A stretch of 64,000 nt of DNA from Megalobrama amblycephala (taxonomy: Eukaryota; Chordata; Actinopteri; Cypriniformes; Xenocyprididae), in assembly GCF_018812025.1 (NCBI RefSeq), contig NC_063052.1, forward strand, positions 22,756,226 through 22,820,225, given 5' to 3'. Shown here piece by piece: positions 56,230 through 64,000 of this stretch. Position 1 is the stretch's first letter, and each line of letters opens with the position of its first letter. A program made the translations under genes and the position numbers. Under the pieces are notes generated by a model. The model was given only the letters and a program-made list of their open reading frames with translations, was not told the origin of the DNA and searched no databases.

Positions 56230-57538
56230 CCCTCAGGGGTCTGAGGCTGATTTGGGGCCTGGAGAAGTTTTGACATGCCCTGACATTTGTGCTTTTTTCA
56301 GTTGTTCATAAACATATTAATGGAAAAAGTGTCATTACACTGTATTCAGCACAAACTAGGCTACCATAATATGTAAGGAACATGTATGTACATGTTTGTG
56401 TTTTTGAAGGAATAACGTTTTTGCGTGGTTATTGAAAAAACAAAAAACTTAAGTCACTGACATAAAGCCAAAAAATATATATTAAATCTGTGTTCACAAG
56501 ACTTCTGGGTATTGGAGGTTGTAGACTAGAGTTTTTGCTTCAGAATTATGTAAAAATTATCATTCCTACTCCTTCATATAAAACAATAGAGAGATTTAAA
56601 TTTTCTAAAACATCTTTGGTCAAGAAACACAGTATGCGTGGAGGCGTGAATAATCATGAATAATGGGTGATTCTCACCTGAGAAGACAAAAGAATTGCAT
56701 AAAAGAGCTCTAATGACCTGCATAAATAATGAGGCCTTTCAGTCAGATAGGCTGTGAAAAAACCCTCTGTTGATCATGTCTCAAGCTCATCATAATGTAA
56801 ATCAAACATACAGAAAAAACAGCAATACTGTGAAATATTATTACAATTTAAAATAATGGTATTCTATTATTAAAATATAATGCATTTCTATGATACAAAG
56901 TGTCTGAACAGTTATGTTACCTCTATGGCATTTCATATAGGCTTTTAGCTTAAAAGCATGCACATTTGGAGAAATATTGATGGATTCTCATGTTTGTCAA
57001 TTTTCTATACAGAGGAGTATTTATTCATTATTTATTGTCGTTACTCTGAACGCTGGATACTGTGTTTACAATTCATACTTGCAGCTGGAGGGCGCTCTGT
57101 GCACTTTTAGTCCACAAATGCCAATGCTAAAGAAGAATAGGCAATCCAGGAAATAACTGAACTAACAGAGGCCAGAGATCGCTAACTATGGCTATTCAAA
57201 ACACTTTTCAAGACAATAAATACACGATTGAGATGATGTATGCATGTATTGACTGAATTTGCCTCTGAATAGCGCTGACTCCGTGGGAGTGGCCGCATTA
57301 GCGGATAATGAGCTGAATCAAGGACTTCTGACATGGCTCTTTTTTCATACAGATTACATAAACACAGAAGGTTTGTTTTCGATTTGACTTATACGATTTA
57401 AAACCTGACATTTCAACGTTTCTTTAGACATATGTGTCATTTTTTTTGTCATTAGTATTCATAAGTTACAGTTCATTTTCTGAGAACTATCAGATTGGAC
57501 TTCATTCAGAGGGAGACGAGAGATCACACATCATGTTA
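56230..57538. mobile_element. R1 element, cut by DIRS-C
   Basis: Starts CCCTCAGGGGTCTGAGG after TTAA (56226-56229) in the Gypsy protease. It runs in the opposite orientation to the copies at 40932 and 42028, and ends CACATCATGTTA where DIRS-C begins. The other R1 copies show the uninterrupted sequence CATGTTAGTTTTCTTT, so the DIRS-C target was GTT. Confidence 0.8.
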
Positions 57539-57989
57539 GTTCCCTTTCGTGGGAACTGTCGACGCTGCGTGGCAACGCATTGGGAACCTTCTGTGTGATG
57601 TCGTCACTGAAGCACTCATGTATCTAACCAATCGCGTAGCGAGACGTCAGAGACGGGTGGAGCACGGACCAGGAAACTATAAAGCATACCCGGATGCAGA
57701 GAACGCTAGCTTCTGTGTCTTCAGCAAGCACTCTATGTTATCGTGTGTCTTATTTGGTGTTGTTTGTCTTATTTCATATAAACAAGTCACGATATCTTTG
57801 TCTGAGGACAAGAGTATCTCACACCAATCCATATATATATATATATATATTTATAAAAAAGACACGTATTATGGCGAGAAACAGCAGTTAAATGGGAGTT
57901 GAGTAAGCCCGGGCAGCTCTCGAGGGAGCCGTCTGTGTGCACTATAAAAAAGAAACTCGCTCTCAGAATACTGTGTTCCAGTGTTCCCC

Positions 57990-58262
57990 GCGGATCGCGA
58001 AAAAGAAGCCATTCGTGGGGTTCACAAATGGATCTGACAGAGGGGTTAGAGACGGGCGCTGCCCTTTCTCTGCCCTTACCTGCCAGGTTCAGTGCCGTCT
58101 CCTAGGTGGAAGCACGCTCTGCGGTTTCTTCCCCGGGTTGAGGCACCGGTATTTCACATGCCCAGCTCTGAGGAGGTGGATATTGTGATATCGATCTGAG
58201 GACTCGCCACCTCACACACATCGTGTTAGGGAGTGGAGCATGCACGTCAGTTCAAAAACAAA
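57990..58262 (+). pseudogene. DIRS-C gag-like remnant
   Basis: Plus-strand pieces in changing frames (WGSQMDLTEGLETGAALSL; later PSSEEVDIVISI) sit where gag is expected, 450 bp after the left end. No zinc motif is legible. Assignment is by position. Confidence 0.35.
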
Positions 58263-58749
58263 GCAGCTGACGGTTCATTCATAAAAATGTCCCGGAGTGT
58301 AAAGAAAGAAATGCACTAGCGGGAGTTTTTATCTCCACTCCTGTTGGCTTTATTCTCGAGGGAATAAAAGTCTAACACGAGGCTGTAAGGACTTAGCCTA
58401 TTTATTAGCTCAATTTAATTGTTACAGGGAATAAGAATTGAATCAACTGTAAATGATTCACTGTAAATAATTCAGAATTAATATTTAACACTTCATCAAT
58501 TATTCGTCCAGCGAAAATTGAGGTTAGAGTATTTTACCAATTCTGGATAAAATATTATTCTGCGGCCAACAGTAACAATATTTTATTATGATTATTGTTA
58601 TTATTGTAATTATTATATTATAAGCAAGAGGTAACTTGATCTTTTACGTTTAAGGCAGTAATTTGACACACAGCACAAGAAACTCGTATATGTGAAAATC
58701 AAAACAAGATTTATTGACTACTTCTAATGATTACAGGAAACTAAGGCTA

Positions 58750-58768
58750 AACACACACACACACACAC
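58750..58768. repeat. (CA)n microsatellite
   Basis: ACACACACACACACACACA followed by TACATACATGCACACAC. Confidence 0.9.
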
Positions 58769-60238
58769 ATACATACATGCACACACATTCGCGGAGTTGA
58801 TGAGTTATGAAAAGTCCCAAGTTCAGTGCTAACTTAACTCATAACCTGAGGAAAATCACAAAAGCAGAGCTTTGGCTTGATTCTTTAGGTTTAAAGGAGT
58901 TTCACCAGTTTCCAGCAAGAGAGAGAGAAGCTTGCTTGTACCTGCGTTTGCTGTGACAGCTGAGGTAATCGGGTTGTTCCGTGACTCGTGTACAGCGGAA
59001 TCCCGTTCTGGATTGGCTGTCTTTCAGGTGACGTCTTCTCGGGAAAGCCCTGTGGGTTGCGCGGAAGCTTTGAAGGATGCTGCTGGCTGGTGCAACTGTT
59101 CTGAGCGTCTGGCTTGAGCGGCTCTCTTCTTGGGAGACTTTGGTCAGATATTTCACGAAGTGTTTTGGAGTCTGGATGTGACGGCTGTCGAATGATCAGC
59201 GGCGCAGCTCGTGGTTGAAGTCGGGTGTTCGATGGAAAATCAGCCCCGGTCAATCAGTTATCAATGGCCCATGCGACTTTTCCGCCGTGGTCAAAGTAGC
59301 GGTGCTTCGGCTAACGGACTTCAACGACTGTGCTTCAGTCCGGCTTCTGACCGATTTCGAGCGATTTCTGACCGACTTCTGACTTCTTTCTGACTTCCCC
59401 CACTAGTTTGTTTGGACAGCATAGTTTTAAAGGAGCGATCCTCCAATGAGACGTTGCTACGGAGATTAGACACGCCTCGTCTATTGTCTATTGATCACAT
59501 CGCGTGATATCTGTGGAACATTCTCCCGTTTTATTAACAACTTTATAATGTTTCTTAATATTTTCCTGATACTGAATTTCAATGTTTCATTCATACAGAA
59601 TTACAGAGAATTATAAATTCTGCATTTAGAACTCAAACATGACACACTTCTTACACACATATTATTAGACTGACCTAATTAAAACAATGATAACCAGAGA
59701 AAGAAAATGCATACGGGAATACAAACATATAATGCATTGACTCCAACATGTTAGTAATCCCATCATATCATGCGTTATTCTAGATATAGTTAATATTTTA
59801 AGTAATCGACAATTGTCCCTTTTGAGATTCAAGATTGAGTCCTTAAGCATAGTTTAAACTTTGACCGGAGTCACGAGTGACCGGGTCAGGATGGATTGCT
59901 CACACAAGGGAGGTATTGATAGGACAGATTCGTCTTTAAATCCGTTGATGGGTGTTTTCCTGTTCCGTCCGATAATACAAGAGGGTTTTGTGAGAGAATC
60001 AATAGATTTAATGTGATCAGATCCACGTGATGGGTTCTGATTAGTTTATTGCTGATGAGCTAAGAAGTCCTTTAGACAGAGTCCTTTGTTAAAAGAAGTC
60101 ACGTCATCACTTCTGTTAAGGCTAGGTGTTTCCTGTCAGGAAATGGATCTTTTGGACCAAATGAAGCTTTGTTCAATCATGTTGTTCATTGATAAAGTCA
60201 TTGGTAAGTTTTGTCGAGCGATGCCCTACAAGGCTTAG

Positions 60239-60425
60239 ATCTCGCGTTTGCCGAGGCAGCACGTGGATTAAGCCTGCAATAAGGAATATATAGCTCGAAT
60301 CTCGCGTTTGCCGAGGCAGCGCGTAGATTAAGTGTGCAACAAAAAATATACGGCTCGCTCGGATCTTGCATTTGCCGAGGCTGTGCATAGATTGCGTGCA
60401 CGTAGTATATATTGTATATAATGTG
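60239..60425 (-). repeat. Tandem repeat, about 62-bp unit x3
   Basis: ATCTCGCGTTTGCCGAGGCA starts at 60239 and 60299, and a diverged ATCTTGCATTTGCCGAGGCT at 60363. Confidence 0.85.
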
Positions 60426-60629
60426 TTTATATATATCTGGAGGGAACTGAGCAGACGGGAGTTTCCCTTTCTCTCTTTCCCTATAATACCTTGCAAACTA
60501 TTACGAGCTATAATTCTCTTTGTATTCTAATATATTCAGCCTGTCATTTTTGACTGTTTTGGGCTGCATTTAATTTAAGGATTAAATGAAATATTGAATA
60601 CATTAAATTCTGAGGAATTTAAAGGAAAA

Positions 60630-61340
60630 GGGTGTCACCACCCTTGCTCCCCCGCAGAAAGCTTGGGGACCGGGACAGGTGACACAGCTGAAGTCTTTGT
60701 GAAGTAAGACAGATCTGCGGACTGTTATTATCACCAAGAAGGCTTCAAAGAGGTCCTGACATCTGTGGGCCAGGATCCATGAGGGCAGCCCCCTCCGGAG
60801 GGGTCCTGTGTTAGAATATCTGACACCCGTCCCCCTTTGGTGCCCTCAGGGGGCCGTTATGCTAACCCTGCCACCCAGTGTGCGTCAGGGCACAACGGTC
60901 TCCACTGACCCTCCGAGGAGAGCCGGTCATGACTTGATTCGTCTGTTTTCTGCCGGTGCGCCGCTCCAGAACGTCGAATCAAGTGCTCAAAAACACCAGA
61001 GGCCAGTCTCGAGAGACTGGTTCCCTTAGTAGATTTTATGGCAGAATGGAAACTTCTACAGAATATATCAAAATGGGTGCTGCTCATCATAGAAAAGGGT
61101 TACAGGGTCTCGCCCGCCCAGATTCAATGGGGTCTTTCCCATAGTGGTGACCCCCGAGCAGTCTCTGGTTATGGAACAAGAGGTTATGACACTCTTGCGA
61201 AAAGGAGCTATAGAAAGGGTTCCTCCTCCCAGCAAGCTGTCAGGCTTCTACAGCCACTACTTCATTGTTCCAAAGAAGGATGTGTCCTATCATAAATTTA
61301 CATGTGTTAAATCGCTCAATATGAAAGCTCAAATTCAAGA
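60630..61340 (+). pseudogene. DIRS-C gag C-terminus and pol N-terminus
   Basis: KAWGPGQVTQLKSL and TDLRTVIITKKASKRS look like the gag tail. Then LRKGAIERVPPPSKLSGFYS and HYFIVPKKD give RT block 1 at about 61195-61280. A degenerate stretch replaces the LRPILDLR region before 61340. Frames change at least twice. Confidence 0.55.
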
Positions 61341-62880
61341 TGCTTACACTTAAACAGATTATCCCACAGATCAGGTCCGAGGACTGGTTTGTGGCGATAG
61401 ACCTGAGAGAGGCTTACTTTCAGGTGTCCATCCATCCTTCTCACAGGAAGTTCCTCAGGTTTGCTTTCGGGGGCAAAGCTTACCAATACAGGGTTCTTCC
61501 TTTCGGCCTGTTATTATCACCCCGCACATTCACGAAGTGCGTGGATGCAGTGCTGGCTCCACTGAGACTCCAGGGCATCCACGTACTGAATTACTTAGAA
61601 AGTGATTCTAGCTCAATCAGAGCAACTAGCAGTTCAGCATCGAGATGCTGTTCTGTCCCATATGAAGAGGCTTGGGCTGAGGCTCAATGCCAAGAAGAGT
61701 GTGCTAGTTCCAGCTCAATCCACCAACTATCTGGGTGTAGTGTGGGACTCCACCACGATGCGGGCACATTTGTCTCCCGCTCGGGTGAGTGCCATTCTTA
61801 TGGCTATGAAAGGAGTGAAGTTAGGCCAGTCACTCACTGTAAAACAGTTCCAGAAACTGTTGGGTCTGATGGCAGCTGCGTCCAACGTCATACCTTTTGG
61901 CCTTCTGCACATGAGACCCTTACAGTGGTGGCTCAGGACCAGGGGATTTTCTCAGAGGGGAAATCCTTTTCGCATGATCAAAGTCACGGGCGATGCCTTC
62001 GTGCTCTGGCCATGTGGAAAGATCCCTGGTTCCTGTCCCAGGGACCCGTGCTGGGGACTTCTGGTCGTCGTGTAATGCTTACGACAGATGCTTCCCTCAC
62101 GGGCTGGGGGGCGATCATGAGTGGTCGCTCAGCTCAGGCTCTATGGGAGGTCCATCAACTCTCCTGGCACATAAATCGGCTGGAGATGATGGCGGTGTTT
62201 CTAGCATTAAAACGCTTTCTCCCAGACCTGAGAGGCCATCACGTGTTGGTCCGCACGGACAACACGCGGTGGTCTCATATATAAACCATCAGGGGGGGTC
62301 TGCGGTCTCGCCAACTTTACTACTTGGCCCGTCGGATCCTCCTATGGTCCCTAGGGAAGCTGCTCTCTCTGAAGGCAGCTTACATCCCGGGGTATAAAGG
62401 GAGCAGATGCCCTGTCGAGGCAGGGGCCGAGGCCCGGGGAGTGGAGACTCCACCCAGAAGTGGTGGATCTCCTATGGAAAATTTTGGTCGAGCGGAAGTC
62501 GACCTATTTGCTTTGGGAGAGTCAACCCAGTGACCACTCTGGTACTCCCTAACACATCCAGCACCTCTGGGTCTGGATGCCATGGTACAGACGTGGCCGA
62601 GGCTACATTTGTACGCATTTCCCCCGATCGCCTTGCTCCCGGGAGTTCTGGAGAAAGTATGCCGGGAAGGGGTCAGCCTAATAATGGTAGCCCCCTTCTG
62701 GCCAACCAGAATATGGTTCTCGGACCTAGTGTCCTTACTAGACGGCTCCCCAATGGAGCTTCCCCTTAGACAGGACCTCCTGTCGCAAGCGGGTGGCTCG
62801 ATAATACATCCCCGCCCAGAACTGTGGAAGCTATGGGCCTGGCCTCTGAGGGGGCCAGGCTCATAGATGCTGGTCTTCCA
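61340..62880 (+). pseudogene. DIRS-C RT, RNase H and methyltransferase-like domains
   Basis: RT: RSEDWFVAIDLREAYFQVSI and YRVLPFGLLLSPRTFTK. The catalytic NYLDDW is destroyed: NYLES follows at about 61590-61605 after a small deletion. The thumb LGLRLNAKKSVLVPAQSTNY and FQKLLGLMAAASNVIPFGLL are in a second frame. RNase H: LTTDASLTGWGAIMSG, WHINRLEMMAVFLALKRF and VLVRTDNT, then a frameshift. Methyltransferase-like: EVDLFALGE, LYAFPPIALLPG and IMVAPFWPTRIWFSDLVSL. Confidence 0.82.
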
Positions 62881-64000
62881 ACTGAGGTTGTGGAGACCAT
62901 CCTTAACTCCAGAGCTCCCGCCACGAGGAAGCTTTATTCCTATAAATGGAATTTATTTTCTGCTTGGTGCATACAGAATAATATGGACCCTGTCCACTCT
63001 CCTATCAGCTTTGTGCTAAGATTTCTCCAAGAAAAATTCTCAGAGGGCCTATCGCCTTCAACCTTGAAGGTTTATGTCGTGGCTATCTCAGCCTTTCATG
63101 CTTCTCTTGAGGGTGGCTTCTCGGTGGGTCGAGACCCCTCGTTACTTGCTTCCTCCGTGGCACACTGAGGTTGAGGCCGGCCTGGGACCTGGCTGTGGTA
63201 TTAGTAGGGTTAGCTGAGGCTCCCTTCGAACCACTCTCACTGTAAAACTATCTGGGTGTAGTGTGGGACTCCACCACGATGCGGGCACATTTGTCTCGCG
63301 CTCGGGTGAGTGCCATTCTTATGGCTATGAAAGGGGTGAAGTTAGGCCAGTCACTCACTGTAAAACAGTTCCAGAGACTGTTGGGTCTGATGGCAGCTGC
63401 GTCCAACGTGATTACTATTGGCCTTCTGCACATGAAACCCTTACAGTGGTGGCTCAGGACCAAGGGGTTTTCCGTGAGGGGAAATCCTTTTCGCATGATC
63501 GAAGTCACGCAGCAATGCCTTCGTGCTCGGGTCATGTGGAAAAAGCCTTGGTTCCTGTCCCAGGGACCCGTGCTGGGAACTCCTCGTCATCGCGTAATGC
63601 TTACGACAGATGTTTCCCTCACGGGCTGGGGGGGCGATCATGAGTGGTCGCTCGGCTCAGGGTCTATGGGAGGACCATCAGCTCTCCTGGCACATAAATC
63701 GGCTGGAGATGATGGCAGTGTTTCTAGCACTGAAACACTTACTCCCAGACCTGAGGGGCCACTACGTGTTGGTCCGTATGGACAACACGACGGCGGGATG
63801 GTGAAAGCATTCCTTCACGCTAGACCTGGCTATCTGCCAGGGTCCCCACCAATGTCCCAGGTCCCATTGTACTCCAGGCCTTCTATCCTCCTCCCTTTGA
63901 GTCTTCGGATCAGGAAAAACTGAATCTGCTCTGCCCGTTGACGGCTTTGGATGCTTATGCCCACAGAGCTGCCCTGTGGCGAAAATCAGACCAATTGTTT
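62860..64000 (+). pseudogene. DIRS-C tyrosine recombinase, interrupted
   Basis: Core-binding domain: LNSRAPATRKLYSYKWNLFS, FLQEKFSEGLSPSTLKVYVV. After about 63245 the catalytic-domain start is replaced by a duplicated RNase H segment. From about 63790 recombinase resumes (KLNLLCPLTALDAYAHRAAL, KSDQLF) and leaves the window before the HxxR box. The first catalytic Arg region (usual LKRVGDL) is missing. Confidence 0.8.
63246..63789 (+). repeat. Duplicate of DIRS-C 61725-62266 inside the recombinase gene
   Basis: AACTATCTGGGTGTAGTGTG begins both blocks and GACAACACG closes both. The offset is 1521 at the start and 1523 at the end. It contains RNase H motifs (GWGG, WHINRLEMMAVFLALKHL). The two blocks differ at scattered positions, so the duplication is not very recent, or it came from a related element. 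Confidence 0.88.

Larger units (their letters stand above)
58265..60620. other. Unassigned 2.4 kb segment interrupting DIRS-C gag
   Basis: No recognised coding domain. The minus strand has a polyadenylation-like GTCAATAAATCTTG (about 58715) and an open stretch at 58891-59253 (Ser/Gln/Pro-rich, unrecognised). A CA microsatellite lies at 58750-58768 and a tandem repeat at 60239-60425. It looks like an LTR-rich or degenerate retroelement insertion, but ends were not found. Confidence 0.35.
57539..64000 (+). mobile_element. DIRS-C: third DIRS element, runs off the window
   Basis: Begins GTTCCCTTTCGTGGGAACTG at 57539, with a TATA-like CTATAAAG at 57677-57684. It contains gag, RT, RNase H, methyltransferase-like and recombinase remnants in DIRS order. 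A 2.4 kb unassigned segment interrupts gag, the RT catalytic box is lost, and an RNase H segment is duplicated within the recombinase. The right ITR is outside the window. Confidence 0.85.

Noticed and set aside
1..64000. Functional endogenous retrovirus or autonomous retrotransposon
   Set aside because: No env-like ORF; each RT-bearing element has at least one stop, frameshift, deletion or insertion, and only solo LTRs or partial elements are seen.

Overview
The window is an almost pure graveyard of nested transposable elements from a teleost fish. Several dispersed repeat families look cypriniform (carp, goldfish or zebrafish relatives), but that is recall, not a search. I found no convincing intact host gene, no rRNA or tRNA gene and no CRISPR. 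The content is tyrosine-recombinase retrotransposons (DIRS), three or four LINEs, one Ty3/Gypsy element, solo LTRs, TIR transposons/MITEs and microsatellites. Every recognisable transposon ORF carries at least one stop, frameshift, deletion or insertion.

Layout. (1) 788-27000, minus strand: a Tx1-like LINE (LINE-A) is cut twice. DIRS-A1 (1845-6868) sits inside its endonuclease domain. A 17.6 kb segment (9003-26634), bounded by 14-bp inverted repeats, sits inside its ORF1. Removing either insert rejoins the LINE reading frame exactly. The 17.6 kb segment carries GTGGGC-rich subterminal repeats, fold-back MITEs, a solo LTR, two elements that start TGGGTCA and carry a dispersed 16-17 bp motif, a possible three-exon small gene, and a second DIRS copy (DIRS-A2, minus strand). 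(2) 26961-36845, minus strand: an L1-like LINE interrupted by a Harbinger-like element (TAA duplication), two hAT MITEs (8-bp duplications), an LTR fragment and a second Tx1-like LINE (LINE-B), which itself carries a solo LTR. (3) 36850-48434, plus strand: a decayed second DIRS lineage (DIRS-B) with a higher-order tandem repeat and a nest of TTAA-flanked elements (family R1 contains R2, which contains R1), followed by the tail of another DIRS (DIRS-D). (4) 49363-56225, minus strand: an L1-like LINE-C with a solo LTR, a hAT MITE, and a Ty3/Gypsy element whose integrase lies upstream of its reverse transcriptase (Gmr1-like order). (5) 56230-64000: an R1 copy cut by DIRS-C (plus strand), which runs off the window and has an RNase H segment duplicated into its recombinase gene.

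How it fits together: insertion footprints give a relative chronology. LINE-A is older than DIRS-A1 and older than the 17.6 kb insert; that insert, and the TGGGTCA element within it, are older than DIRS-A2. All three DIRS insertions with two readable boundaries or a comparable empty site fall on a single GTT (AAC on the other strand) without target duplication. The internal circle-junction repeat also carries one shared AAC/GTT, as expected if this trinucleotide is the recombinase crossover. The most unusual items are the 17.6 kb insertion, the motif-bearing TGGGTCA elements, the candidate spliced ORF, the higher-order repeat at 38.3-40.3 kb and the rearranged DIRS-C.
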